Translations under genes and position numbers: made by a program
The notes under the pieces: model-generated
Database searches by the model: none
What the model was told of the DNA's origin: nothing
The model's input: the letters and a program-made list of their open reading frames with translations, nothing else
From: Liolophura sinensis
Lineage: Eukaryota > Mollusca > Polyplacophora > Chitonida > Chitonidae
Assembly: GCF_032854445.1 (NCBI RefSeq)
Contig: NC_088295.1
Location: 63,839,249 to 63,903,248 of the forward strand
Reading direction: 5' to 3'
DNA: 64,000 bases
In this document: positions 1 through 12,224 of the stretch, piece after piece
Numbering within the stretch: position 1 is the first letter of the stretch
Layout of the letters: each line of letters begins with the position of its first letter

Positions 1-341
1 TTAGTATAACAGCCTGCAGACGTCAATGAACAAACGTCTTCAGTCAACCCTCATAATGCACTGCCATATATGTATATCGATGACCACATGGTGATTAGTA
101 CAGAACTGTAAGTTCTCACTGAACACCACATCTGAGATATACATTATCACAAAAGAAAAGCTTTTCCAAATAATAAACAAAAAAAAAAAAGCTTGCATGG
201 GCAAACAAAATCACTAAATGGACAGGTAGACAGACGCCCAAGAGTGATTAATCCCCTAAATACTTTCAGACTGGGCGGGCACAAAAATATAACCAAAAGC
301 TGGATTGTCCTATCATAGCTGTGAGACTTTGATGAACTCAC
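1..341. other. UFL1 intron 7 (partial), no exon seen
   Basis: This lies downstream of the donor at 341 on the minus strand. No continuation of UFL1 is visible before the window edge. It is AT-rich with an A-run near 180-190. Confidence 0.7.
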
Positions 342-3300
342 CTAGATACCCATTCTGCTTATAGAAAGAGTCGATCCAGTTGTTTTGTGATTTAGTGTAA
401 ATATCAGGGATATATGTGGCCTTCTCCTGTCTGCCACCAGAAACTGAACCTGCCAACCTCTTTGAACTCACCAACTCCTCAAGCACGGCTGGGGAGGGAA
501 ACAAGCACATGGACACATGAGCAAAATTATCTACATTTTTACAGTTACCATACAACAGTACAAATGCAGCAGCCTGTCACATCAGTATTAGTATTTCACT
601 AATCAGTAATTTCAATTCAACTGAAGTGTCTGTACAACCAAAAAAAAGCCATAAGGCTGTGCATCATTCACAACTCATTTTATCCATTTCGCCGATTGGT
701 GTTTAATATTGTGCCTGCAAATATGTGCCCGAGTAAACTACCAGCTCCTGGCAAATAACTAATAAACTTTTCCCATTTTGCAATAAGGGAATTCAATATG
801 TACACCAACAGGACAATATTGATCTTCAACACACTTCATGCTAGAGCAGATAAATGGCCCTAAAAGCTATCCTCCAACCACAGCTGCATCAGCTTGGGCT
901 ACTTTCACAAATTTCATAAGTTATATTTCTCGTAACTTTCTAAAACCACTGTCTAGGTTATTGTACATTCAGGCAGCTTCATTTATAAGAAAAGTTATGA
1001 AAAATTTATTGACGAAGTTTTATGAAGGTGGGAGACACGGAAGACGAAATTTTATAAACCCCATGTCTGACACTGGGATTAAATCGTATGTGTCTGATCA
1101 TTCGAAATAAAACCATGTTAACTGCATGTCCAAACTGTATGCTCAACACGTGAAACATTTAGCTGGTAGGCAGCAGCCAATACCCAGGTTCCTTTAATCT
1201 CACAATCACACTGCGTAAAGATACAAATCAGCAGCAAGTTCAGCTTCACTTGCATTTACATTTTTTTAACAATCAACTATATACCATAAAATACTTACAT
1301 CTTCGCATATCCAGCACAATATTCTTATAGAAGAATAGAATAAATATTCTGATCTTTTAAACTCACTTTACCGAAGAGTTGTTAAGGATTCTGAATAATG
1401 AATAATTTAGTACTTACAATGGAAAAGACGTTCCTGTAGGCCATACCGATGCATTACACTGTGCACAGATGTGGGTCTGATAACACATACAAAAAACAGA
1501 TACTGAAATTTAACTCAAATTTATGTTGAAATTAATACTGCTTTATCATATAAACTGATATAAAACAACAAAATGTACATGTATATGGCTTTAAACATGA
1601 AAGAAGCCACAAGAACTAACATTAAAAAACCTTACAGAAGATTTACTTTAAAGTAAGGAACATTGTACTTCTTCTTTAAAATTTAAAATCTTTAAAAATA
1701 ATAAGCATTTTTATTATACCTGGTAACAGCGCTGAATGCTCCTTGAATTTTAGACTTATGTCTTGCTACTAACGCATCGGTATAAAGCACATCACGGTTG
1801 TAATTGTCCACATGTCCATGAATCGTATTGCCCACTTGCTCTAAAATCACCTGCAACAAACAGATTTTAATAGCTTTCAATCTGATGTGGAAAGTTATAA
1901 ATTGTGGTAGCATCAAGAATCTTGCTTACATCAGAGTCCTAAAAAAAGTACATGTTGTGATACCAAGGGAGCTTACTCCTGTCAGTACATGATCTGTCTT
2001 GTTTAAAAAAAAATGTCATGTTCAGATGTATTTCAAAAAGTAGGGTATTTGACAATTTTCAATGTAAGGAACAGAAGCCGTAACACCTTAGCGAATAATT
2101 AAGATCCCGTACACACTCATGCTGTCTTTACTGTGATGTTGAACACTGTGGCTGATAATGGCTTTGAACATTTCTTTCACAAAAGACGGTGAAGAAGGCA
2201 GGGCTCTTAAAAGGCAACTATTGGCATTTTTCACAGAATTAATCAAATAATGTCTCATTCAATATTTCTGTCAATTTGATTTAAAAACATATGTTTGTCA
2301 TCATTGTTTGTCTGACTCAAAACATACACATCTCAAGTCCTCTTAATCTGCCATTTTATTAAAATGTTCCGAATTCAACAGTCATAGTTTATTTTGCCCC
2401 TTTGAATTTGAATGTCACCAAAATCCATCTGATCATGCTAGAAAGATGGCTTAGTGTTAATGGAACATGTGGATATTTTTCACTTTATTTTTTAATGACA
2501 GAGGCACAGCCTATCATTTGTGGTAGGGGAAATAAACTGCTGCTAGGAACCAAATAATCTGAAGGGATACACCACTTCTAAAACGATGTCAAAAAGTTTC
2601 ATTATTATCGCATTAACACATAATTCTATTGCCAAGTTCTGCCTAATTGCTTGTGTAAAAGTGTTGTGCAATCTTTAAAAGCTACAAGGATATGTAATGT
2701 ATTATGCAAACAAGTTATTTCACTATTTCAGACAAATATACATACTACATTTAGAAATATAACAAGATTTTTTTTGTTCCCTTTTTAACACAACAAGCCA
2801 GACCATAATTCTTCACATTGTTTACCTCTGAGAGAAACTGTCCAGGAAGGTCATACAGTTTGGCCAGCTCAGCAATAGTGACCTGACCTTGCTCCTGAAG
2901 ACGGTCATTCACTTCATCAGCCAAACGCTCCAGATAAGTCCTTTATATCAAAGCAAATGTACAAAAGAAAATTAATCAAAGTTTGAAACAAACTTTCACA
3001 CATGTGATATCACTTTTTTCCACACAAAAAAATTCAATATTGTGGCATTTTACTTTTTCCACACATCTAGTACATTCTTAAAGTAATTATGTTGATAATA
3101 AATTATTTCCTTATTTGTTGATAAAAAATAAGGATGAATGAATTTGGTATTTTCAATATGTGATTGCAAAAAAAACAATGGCAGCAAAGGCCATTTGAAA
3201 CTATAATATTAGTAGTGGCATTTGATGTCCACACATTAAAGTTCATTCTCTAAGTTTCTGATACTCCTAAAAGCAATGAATGACTTCTTACATGTCAATA

Positions 3301-5849
3301 AGCTGACCAAGAATGAGTGTCAGGTTTTTATCATGTCTGACGATCTCACTGACTTTACTCTCCACATGACTGAAATCCACATTCAGGATTTGTTGTAGCT
3401 CAACCAGATTGATGCGTCCTGAAAGTTAAACAACAGTTAAAAATGTTTGGGACAGTTTTCATGAAACAGCTCCAGTAAGTTTTCCGATAAATACATATTT
3501 AGACAATGTCTAAAAATGATGAATCTGACGACGAAAAAATCTAAAAAGCTACCTGATGTCACTCAATACAATGAGTAAATGCACTGGGTAATATATGATA
3601 TAGTTATTCCAGAACCTACTCCAACATCGTTCATGATAAATAAAAAATCTAAAATATGGTGCAAAAGTTATTAAATGCTGCCGATTGCTTTGTGACATTT
3701 AACAGGACTATATCTGAACACTTACCACCATGAACAAATAGCTCATCTCTGATTTCCTTTGACAGATTCTGAGGTGTAATGTATTCCTTTCCATCTTGGG
3801 TGTGTAAAACATCTATGAGTTTCAACTCCACAAGTTTGTTGACTATTTCCACACAGTTTCTCTCAGATAATCTACAAATAAATGTATGTACTTATTTTTT
3901 CATTTGTTTTGAGTTCAACACCTTACTGAAGATGATTCACTACTACGGTGGTGCAATTTATGAGTTCAGAAAAGACACATTTTTCAACATTTAAGTTTAC
4001 AGATGTAAATGTAAGTCATATTGGTGGAAAGCAAGTGATCCTCTATATATTTCATGGAAAACCATTTTAATGCTGTTCAAGCCAGGCTGGAAACACTGGC
4101 GTTTCCACATAATTATAAATGCACTTAGGTTAGATGTATCAAGCCAAGTGTCACTCCAATACGTCACATTTGCATTTCAGGCAGTCGCCATTATTTTTAA
4201 AGACATGTTGTGAGATCTCGCAATTCACAGGAGGTGGGTGCTAATCTTCACTTGACAGAAAATGCTTTATCCTAGAGGCTGCATGTTTACTACATCAAAT
4301 ATCTGTTTCATTGAAATTCTGCATCGTGCCCTGATACCCATTAATGTAACAGTGGGAAAATTGACAATGCCAAGCAGAATGTGTTGCTGTTTTATTGGTT
4401 GTGAAAAGTGGCTACAACCTTAAACTTCAAAGGCCACTGCTAATTTGACAATGGCTGAAATGCAAAAAATGGCTAATTTCCAAGAAATTTGGCCACATCC
4501 AGTTTTCTATGCTAACCTGGATTCTGGCATTTCTGAGAGATTTACACAGTTTACTTGCAATATAATCACACAAATGAAAATTACAATTAGTTTACTTAAA
4601 TTAAACATTGAGGCCTATTTTCAACATCTTTGGATATTTATCTACTTCAACATTTAATCCTTAAAATTCAAAAACCCGGTAGGTTCTATCTGCTAGGCAC
4701 TCTGCGGAACAAAGTTGGCCGTTAAATCAATTCCAAATTAAACAGTGCCACACACCGATTCCTGGCTGGACTGAGAAGAGATAGGTTTTTTTGATCGCTC
4801 CTGCAAGTTTAAATCAACTTTAGACTAGCTATATGCAGAAAACCTGATAAAATGTAATTGTCTCTTCAAAATCGCGGGTGTGCACTCAAGATGCATTGGG
4901 AGCATCCAAAATCCGTTTTGTATGTGAGGCCACAGAAAACATGGATAACGAAGCAGATGTGCACACGACAGTCACAGGCCTTTAGAATTCAGTTTTCTCA
5001 TTTGTCTGACAGGGCGAATTGTTCTTTCTATTCTACATACATGATGGCTGATGAAATCATTGCTAAAGTTGTCTTTTAAGTCTGGTTGCACGGTCTTGTC
5101 TTGCTAGGTTGACTTATTTATTTATTTGATTGGTGTTTTAGGCCCTACTCAAGAATATTTCACTTATACGACAGCTGCGAGTATTCTGGTGGGAGGAAAC
5201 TGGGCAGAGTCCGGGCGAAACCCACGGCCCATCCGCAGGTTGCTGCAAGACCTTCCCACCTATGGCCGGAGATGTTAGGTTGATTTCAGCATCTTTCAGC
5301 ACGTGGTTACGAGATTTGGTAAACCCTACACACAGTGACAGCACAAAGTTATTTCAACGAGCAAGATGGAAATATTCCTGTGGAGTTCAACAACATTTCC
5401 TCTCAGGAATGGATTTAACTTGCAGGAGTGATAAAAAAGACCCATCTTTTTTCAGTCCACACGAAAAATCGGCACGTTCTGCCATTTTGGAGTCGATTTA
5501 ACGATTGTGTGACATAAAATCACACAAACCAAAATTACATGTGTACCCTAAATGAGATCCTAAAAACACAGGTGACAGGCTACAACAATTTTAAGACATA
5601 GTTAGGGTAGTTGTGCAACATATGGATCTTGTAGAAAGCAAGTGACAGCACACATATCAGCCACAACAACAACGACATCAGTTAGAAATACACATGAGGT
5701 TATCTAAATCTCTGTTATTTATGTATAAAATCAGTATCAAAGGTTAAATGAAAGCAAGGAATGTCTTATACACACCTTTGAACAGTGGAGCTCAGCTGTG
5801 CTCTTTGAAAATCAGCAGCCAGACGTCGAATTTCCTCCCAATCTGCCAT
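342..5849 (-). CDS. UFL1: UFL1, E3 UFM1-protein ligase 1 (5' seven exons, partial)
   Basis: UFL1 is the ER-associated E3 that, with DDRGK1, transfers the ubiquitin-like UFM1 to targets such as ribosomal protein uL24. Coding exons on the minus strand, in order: 5849-5776, 3871-3726, 3418-3292, 2940-2826, 1850-1720, 1476-1418, 488-342. All have AG acceptors and GT donors and the phases join throughout, giving about 266 residues that follow the animal UFL1 N terminus without gaps. It begins [18 protein letters not shown]; later marks are DGKEYITP, the IEDEVND-like [27 protein letters not shown] and [14 protein letters not shown]. The family is about 790 residues, so about two thirds lies beyond the left edge. 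The start at 5849 has a good context (ACAACATGG) and is the family start, although the frame is open further upstream. Introns are AT-rich; intron 1 carries a SINE fragment. Identity is seen by family similarity; the function is established for the family. Confidence 0.96.
5114..5274 (-). mobile_element. RUDI-like SINE, 5'-truncated
   Basis: Reading the minus strand, the body module (CCTTGCAGCAACCTGCGGATGG-like) and the tail (AAGTGAAATATTCTTGAGTA, then ACCAATCAAATAAATAAAT) are present, but the tRNA-like head is missing. It sits in UFL1 intron 1. Confidence 0.85.
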
Positions 5850-6587
5850 GTTGTCGTTTTGTCGTCTGCAGGCAAGAGAGTGATCAAAGGGAGCTAACTT
5901 CCGACAGCCTGCTCTGTAAGAAAGGGATGGGGATACTTTAATGAACACTGTTCCCTGATAAATGTTAAAATGTATCAAAACGTGACAGTCCATTTATATT
6001 GTCAGTTCTATCAATTCCTCAATGATTATAACAAAACAAACTTATACCACTGACTAATGCATATGCTTAACTGTGTGCCTCTACATTGCTTGTTTTGCCC
6101 AGCAACTTTATAAAAAAATTTATGCATGATTTGGACCCCCCTTTATGCACATTTTGGTCATGTACGGAGTTGTAAAAGGGACATGGCGCTTTACTCTTCT
6201 TTTTTTTGTAACTGTGGGTTTGTTTTTTTTTTCCACTTTTGCAGCCGGTGTTTTTCTTTTTTTTTCAGCAGACCCCCGAGGAAAAATGAAAAACTTCCAG
6301 AAAAAGCGATCGGGTTGGATTTTTTTTTTTTTTAAAGCAGACGAAAAAAGGAAAAAACGAGAAAACTCCCAGAAAAAGATCACGGGCTCCGAGGTGAAAT
6401 TAACCTATCCGCATACGCTTTGCTTCACGCTTTTGAAGAAGCACACATGTATGTGACACTATTATTGGATGATTATCTCGGGGCTCGAGGTTTTTTCTGG
6501 GAGTTTTATTGTGTTATTTTATTATTAATGTGCATCGTTGTTGTATTTTGTGTCTAATTCAGGCTACTGTAATAAACAAAAGTATAA
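5850..6587. other. UFL1 upstream spacer with homopolymer-rich inverted repeat
   Basis: This is the 5' flank of UFL1 and presumably holds its promoter, but no TATA box or other clear element is visible. An AG acceptor-like site (TTTCTTACAG on the minus strand near 5915) could mark a 5'UTR intron. From 6118 to 6510 there are T/A homopolymer runs. Two related blocks near 6290-6320 and 6355-6400 (both contain CCAGAAAAAG) are followed by an inverted counterpart at about 6473-6510 (CTGGGAGTTTTATTG). ORFs across this stretch are low-complexity F/K runs and are not convincing genes. Confidence 0.5.
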
Positions 6588-6850
6588 ATTTATTTATTTG
6601 ATTGGTGTTTTACGCCGTACTCAAGAATATTTCACTTATACGACGGCGGCCAGCATTATGGTGGGTGGAAACCGGGCAGAGCCCGGCGGAAACCCACGAC
6701 CATCCGCAGGTTGCTGGAAGACCTTCCCACTTACGGCCGGAGAGGAAGCCAGCATGAGCTGGACTTGAACTCACAGCGACCGCATTGGTGAGAGGCTCCT
6801 GGGTCATTACGCTGCGCTAGCGCGCTAACCGACTGAGCCACGGAGGCCCC
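6588..6850 (-). mobile_element. RUDI-like SINE, full length
   Basis: All modules are present on the minus strand: the tRNA-like head (GCCTCCGTGGCTCAGTCGGT, an A-box region), a B-box region (GTGAGTTCAAGTCCAGCTC), the body, the V-SINE-type tail and a terminal (AAAT)n. Confidence 0.92.
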
Positions 6851-7467
6851 ACAAAAGTATAAGTAAAAAAACACCCAAGTTATCAGTATCCTTGGTGACA
6901 TAGGTGGCATACTCTTTATTTTCGCCTTAAACGCCAGAATTAGGACAAAAATGGAACACTATGCATGATATGCGTACAGTTTTACTATCACAAGCGCTCA
7001 CAATATGTTAATATTAAAGAGACTATAAACCGGAGATATGAGGTAAAAATCTATATTGTAATAATAACACAAATTATTGCCTTTCAGTAAACATCAAACC
7101 TGTGCTATACTAAACAGTATTAAAATAAAGGTTTAAAAAGTTATAATGCGACACGTTTTTTTTTATAACTTTCAGGAACTTTATTACCGACTTAATAAGT
7201 AACGTGCAGAGACTAGGGTATAATGTTTTGTGAAATGTATAGTTATCTGAGATATTCTAAAATTAAAGTAAAAATGTGATTGGATTTGCACTGATAGATT
7301 TTTTGCCAAAATCTCCGCTATATATAGCCTCTTTAATGAAAGCAAAGAGTCTAATTCAATCAGTGATCTTATTAAATCAGCAAATATGAGAATATAGAAA
7401 GTCTTAGATTATCTTGGCCTATACTCAATGCAAATCAAAAATATTGGTGGAGAGTGAATCTGCACGA
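6851..7467. other. AT-rich intergenic stretch, nothing recognised
   Basis: No convincing ORF, repeat unit or RNA gene is visible here. Confidence 0.5.
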
Positions 7468-7545
7468 GGGGCCTCCGTGGCCGAGGTGGTTAGCATGCCA
7501 GCGCCGAGCTATGGCCCAAGAGCCTCTCACCAATGCGTTCGTTGT
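7468..7545 (+). mobile_element. RUDI-like SINE head fragment
   Basis: GGGGCCTCCGTGGCCGAGGT followed by GTTAGCATGCCAGCGC and CTCACCAATGCG matches only the tRNA-like head. Similarity fades before the body. Confidence 0.7.
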
Positions 7546-7754
7546 AGTGGATTATGTCCCCTTTCAGCTCATACACACCATTATTGCTTGTGTCACCTGA
7601 GCAAAATTACAGTTGGGACAAAGCATGACCATCCATTTCTCAGTGAAAAAGTCATGTACGCAGACATGATTATAATTTAACCTTGTAACTCTTATAAAAG
7701 CTCAGTTAAGGCATGCCAGTGCTCCAGAGTGTTTCCAACAATACTGCTGTGATC

Positions 7755-8207
7755 ATGAGACGTCAACTGAGTGCTGTAGTCTGCAACCGTATCGTTGGTA
7801 TGAGCCTGGCTGGAGCAAAACAGAAGGACATTGCAGCAGCTCTTGGTGTCACTCAGGGAGCCGTCTCCAAAATCTTTAAGCGACACTGACAGACGGGTGT
7901 GCCGACGTACGCCTAGACCGAGGTCTGGTCGGCCACGAAAGACCACCTAGAGAGAGGACCGGTATCTGGTGAGACTTTGCCGCAATGGCCGTACGAAGAG
8001 TTCCAACCAGATACGCGCTGACTGGATGAGATTTACCAATACTCCTGTGTCAAGCCGCTTAGTGCGATCCAGACTGACTGCTGGGTATTTGGTAAGGAGG
8101 CCTAAGAGGAAGCCTTTGCTACAGCGTCGACAACGCCACGCCGCCCCGGACCGAACTGATACGGAATTTTCTGGAACAGGAGGGTGTTGAGCACATCAGT
8201 ATGGAAT
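7755..8207 (+). pseudogene. Tc1-like transposase, broken N-terminal part (family B)
   Basis: The start ATG at 7755 opens a paired-type helix-turn-helix region (residues read IVGMSLAGAKQKDIAAALG, then TQGAVSKIFKRH). An in-frame TGA follows and then a second block in another frame (SGRPRKT, then RLCRNGRTKSSNQIRADW and RRPKRKPLL), typical of the DNA-binding half of Tc1 transposases. The catalytic core with the first two acidic residues is deleted. The text then resumes with LIRNFLEQEGVEHISME, the stretch just before the WPA-SPD-NPIE motif, and stops there at about 8207. The missing end of the same family lies at 53634-53867. It is clearly non-functional. Confidence 0.82.
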
Positions 8208-8310
8208 GACCGCAAATTGTTGGACTCAATCAGATTGTGTCTTACAAACAAAGCTTGGCAGGGCGCCATTCGACCAATCAAATGCCACAATACAAAGCCC
8301 AAATTCACTG
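8208..8310 (+). repeat. Left copy of inverted repeat S (pair with 53530-53621)
   Basis: It begins GACCGCAAATTGTTGGACTC directly at the break in the Tc1-like transposase. The first ~42 bases match the reverse complement of 53580-53621 with one mismatch. After a small indel, similarity continues weakly through CGACCAATCA versus CGTCCAATCA. It may be the terminal inverted repeat of a large insertion, or part of an unrelated repeat. Confidence 0.6.
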
Positions 8311-8837
8311 CACCATAGAAAGCGGCAAAACAACAACGACGTGTGTATTATTTACAACATACCTCCAGCAATATTAGGTGCCTGTGTGCAGTATTGGTAT
8401 GGTGCCGAGCATTTGTAGTTTAGTAATAATATAGTTTTATTAATGCATGTACCTTATAGCATGAGAAAATCATTTGATCGCATTTGGTTCGCCTTTAAAC
8501 ATGTGAATTTCAAACTTTGAAATTCACACCGGGGCTCGGCTCCTGCCCCAATTTTATCAATGTGTGCAGTATTACGATACAAACAGTATTGTAAACCCCA
8601 GTCGTTGTGTGGCTGAGTTAAATGTCCCCACACAGCTTTGTACAGGGCAGGGCTTGATGCATATATTGGGCCTTCGTGGCTGTACGTACATGTAATTCCA
8701 AGAGTAAAAATTCATACTTAAATAACTGATACCACTAAAGGTAATACATAACCACATATACTTGTGTCGTGCATCAGATCCCATATTGCTCAGTCTTTAG
8801 GTTCGGCCACGGATAGCCCAAACCAACGTCAGAGCAC

Positions 8838-8915
8838 CTTCCATTGAAATACCTGATACATTCTTTGGTACGGCATAAAACACCAATCAAACAAATACAA
8901 AAATAAATAAATAAA
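8838..8915 (+). mobile_element. RUDI-like SINE tail remnant
   Basis: TACGGCATAAAACACCAATC followed by A-rich (AAATA)n matches the SINE 3' end only. The upstream part is too diverged to align by eye. Confidence 0.6.
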
Positions 8916-10180
8916 AACCTGACACAGTTGCCATTGCAGTATGTCACGGCCTTTGAGACAAAAATTACCTATCAAATACATCTCCACGGCCTTTAAGTTT
9001 GCAGACACTTATGTTCCTTGTCTATTCAGCTGTTTACAATACAAGCACACATTTGTCATGCACTTTTATGAGAGCCTGGGGTCTGCTTTTACTTAATATG
9101 GAACTAACTAAAACATATTGGATGCATTTGATTTTTTTCATACTTGATTATAAAGGTTTGTACTGTATATTACTATCGCAACACTTGAATTGTCATGGTA
9201 TAGCTGAAATAAGCTGTTAATAGTTCAGTACCATAGTAATTCAATGGGCAGCTGATAGCCTACGGGCTATTCGCTATGCATGCACTTTAGGCCTGTCATT
9301 GTTGTATATGTGCAGATTCCTAAAGTTCAAAATACTACAGCACACAAAAGTCATCATATTTGAATGCTACACACATTCTCATTACTTTTCCATGAAAATT
9401 TTATTACCTGAAAGCTATATTTTTCAATTTTCATGATAAATCTTCCTGGCTGGCTCTCTCACTTAGGTTAAATTAGCACTTTGTTTTCACCTCCAATACA
9501 TTAGTCATGTTACAAAAGAGTGTGCTTATCATTGGCTCAGAGCAGCCATGACATCATTGAAGAAGAAATCTGTCATTAGGAAATATTTGGTATTCTCAAC
9601 AGGCCACTGTGCCACCCCTGTCTGTCAAGTACACAAGTAGTACTACAAACTTTTCCATGCATTTAAAGTGGCACCAAACTCCTCTCCCATCTACTTAACA
9701 TGCAGGGTTTGAGTAAAACTGCATGAAACTTGTCACTGCAGTTTATCATGGGAACGATATGCTATGAGCACAGAATCAAAGTGACATATCTCTATGCTCT
9801 CCTGTAGTACTAGTCCACTAGTACTAGTATTGTACATTGTGTCTGAGAGTCCAGGACATCCCTTTTCATTACCGGGTCATTACCATTACCAATATAATTC
9901 ATGTACAATGCACAGAGTGTATCCCTGCAATCACTGCCCTACACAACTATGTGTTTACTTCAGTTTCAGTTTTGCTTTCAATACGTGTTTACAAACTAAA
10001 ACACATATAAATAATATAATCAACACATGTTTAGTACATGTGTATTGGCACGGTAATCTTATAGGTAAGGTTCATTAGTCAGGGCTGTAGGTCACCAGGC
10101 CTTGTTCTGAGTGGCTGTATAAACGAACGTTTTATTGACAACTAGGTTCCACAGCAGTGTATATGTACATGTAAACAAAT
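8916..10180. other. Intergenic, nothing recognised
   Basis: AT-rich single-copy-looking DNA. A short palindromic CTAGTACTAG motif is at about 9808-9832. Short ORFs here show no family features. Confidence 0.4.
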
Positions 10181-10460
10181 TGTACACCCTATTATGGTAA
10201 TTCTTAAATTGATGTATTGTTATCAAACATTACATCTATGTTTTGTATTATAAGCTCCTTTATATCAAATTCAATCTGTGGTACAAGCTTTCTGTAATAT
10301 TAATATTGACCTCGGTTTTGGTGTGCATGTAGTAGGACCATACAATGTGCACTCTCAACAAATGTGCTGTGAAGTTCAGACTGTCAGCTCAGAAGTCACG
10401 TCGATGCACATTGTCAAAAATTCAGGCTTGTTTGTACACTTTATTTTTTTGTATGTATAA

Positions 10461-10733
10461 TTCAATTTTATTTATTTGATTTGATTGGTGATTTACACCA
10501 TACTCAGGAATATTTCACTTATACGATGACGGCCAGTATTAAAGTGTGAGGAAACCGGGCAGAGACTGAGGGAAACCCACGGCCATCTGCAGGTTGCTGG
10601 AAGACCTTCCCACTTACAACCGGAGAGGAAACCAGCATGAGCTGGACTTAAACTCACAGCGACCTCATTGGTGAGAGCCTTCTGGGTCATTACGCTGCGC
10701 TAGCGTGCTAACCGACTGAGCCACGGAGGCCCA
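10461..10733 (-). mobile_element. RUDI-like SINE, full length (unit A copy)
   Basis: A complete head-to-tail copy on the minus strand with a terminal AAATAAAATT. It is the duplicate of the copy at 11793-12074. Confidence 0.9.
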
Positions 10734-10986
10734 CTGTAGAATTTAAGTGTAGTAGTTTAACTGTGTCTAGTAATGTTAAGCATTTATATATTGTGTATTC
10801 TATCACTGTTTTCCTTCCTGGCTGTAACCCAAAGTTTAACTTTATGTACTACTTAAGCTTATAATCAGTTTATCACACACATATGTTCTTTTCTACCGTT
10901 TCATCAATTGTTTTGTATTCATGTGTAATTTAGCTGAAAAAATCATTTCAAATTCTTGGCTGGCAAAATAGTAACTCTTGTTACAG

Positions 10987-11097
10987 GTTATCCCACATGG
11001 AGGCAACCAATTCTCTAAGCTGATGTGTCTAACTTCTCAGTATTCACAAGTGGCGGAGCTGTGCAAACATGTCCTTGGAGGGTTCAACATTGACTGA
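10987..11097 (+). CDS. Terminal coding exon of an unrecognised gene (unit A copy)
   Basis: A good acceptor (CTTGTTACAG) ends at 10986 and is followed by 36 codons in phase 0 and a TGA at 11095. The peptide starts VIPHGGNQFSKLMCL and ends CKHVLGGFNID. Codon use is protein-like, in contrast with the AT-rich surroundings. The duplicate at 13932 keeps the acceptor, frame and stop with a single residue change (Gly6 to Ala), which argues for real coding sequence. I do not recognise the protein, and no upstream exon could be assigned by eye. It could be either the working end of a gene on the plus strand or a relic. Confidence 0.5.
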   Translation, partial: VIPHGGNQFSKLMCLTSQYSQVAELCKHVLGGFNID

Positions 11098-11792
11098 TAC
11101 AGGGGGTAGTCACTTTATTGTTTTTCACCTATTCATCCATATTGTTTGTGCTTCATTTTTGCTTGTTACTTAGTTTGTAAGGTTGTTTGCCTTGTAAGAA
11201 CATCTTATCTTAATCAATACCCATCCTAAAATCGTACACTCTATTGTAGTAATTTTTAAATTGATGTATTGTTGTTATAGATTACATCTATATTTTGTTC
11301 TGGTCAAACGAAAACTTCCTGTGTATTTCACACTTGTACCTGTAATGTGCTGTCAAATATGTCAATTCACTGGAAACAACCTCAACATTCTTGAAATAAG
11401 TATTAAGTTATGTTACAAAATTACCACTACACATTGCTTTCAAATTCAGTTGCATAAAGGTCAGAGGTGTGTCAACCACCTGGCAATAATCACTTGTCAT
11501 TTCTCACTTTGTAATGTGCTGCCATGAGCAGTTATCTGCTGTAAATTTCAGTCACAAACAATAAAATTTACCCCAAGTTCATTTATATCAAATTCAATAT
11601 GTGGTACAAGCTTTCTGTAACATTGATATTGGCCTCGGTTTTGGTGTGCATGTAGTAGGACCATACATTGTGCACTCTCAACAAATGTGCTGTGAAGTTC
11701 AGACTGTCAACTCAGAAGTCTCGTCGATGCACATTGTCAAAAATTCAGGCTTGTTTGTACACTATAGTTTTTTTTTTGTATGTATAATTCAA

Positions 11793-12074
11793 TTTTATTT
11801 ATTTATTTGATTGATGTTTTACGCCGTACTCAGGAGTATTTCACTTATACAATGGCGGCCAGCACTATGGAGGGAGGAAACCAGGCAGAGAACGGGGGAA
11901 GCCCACGACCATCTGCAGGTTGCTGGAAGACCTTCCCACTTACAGCCGGAGAGGAAGCCAGCATGAGCTGGACTTGAACTCACAGCGACCTCATTGGTGA
12001 GAGCCTTCTGGGTCATTCCCTTCTGGTCATTACGCTGCGCTAGCGCGCTAACCCAACTGAGCCACGGAGGCCCA
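11793..12074 (-). mobile_element. RUDI-like SINE, full length (unit B copy)
   Basis: The duplicate of the SINE at 10461-10733. Its head carries a small internal duplication (TCATTCCCTTCTGG repeated near 12012-12030). Confidence 0.9.
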
Positions 12075-12224
12075 CTGTATAATTTAAGCGTAGTAGTTTA
12101 ACTGTGTCTAGTAATGTTAAGCATTTATATATTGTGTATTCTATCACTGTTTTCCTTCCTGGCTGTAACCCAAAGTTTAACTTTACGTACTACTTAAGCT
12201 TATAATCAATTTATTACACCCATA

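Larger units (their letters stand above)
10181..11231. repeat. Segmental tandem duplication, unit A
   Basis: The unit starts with TGTACACCCTATTATGGTAA and runs through a SINE and a terminal coding exon. Essentially every block recurs in order in unit B (11232-14176). Examples: ATATCAAATTCAATCTGTGG at 10263 and 11587; CTGTGTCTAGTAATGTTAAG at 10760 and 12102; the exon at 10987 and 13932. Unit A keeps the empty site of the Tc1 element that interrupts unit B. Because both units carry the SINE at the same place, the SINE predates the duplication. Confidence 0.9.

Noticed and set aside
6120-6456. ORFs of 69-103 codons on both strands
   Set aside because: They consist of F/K runs from poly-T/poly-A tracts, with no motif, splice support or normal composition.
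6588-6850. Isolated tRNA gene at the SINE head
   Set aside because: The A- and B-box-like regions belong to the SINE head, repeated in many copies; no cloverleaf with an acceptor stem is evident.
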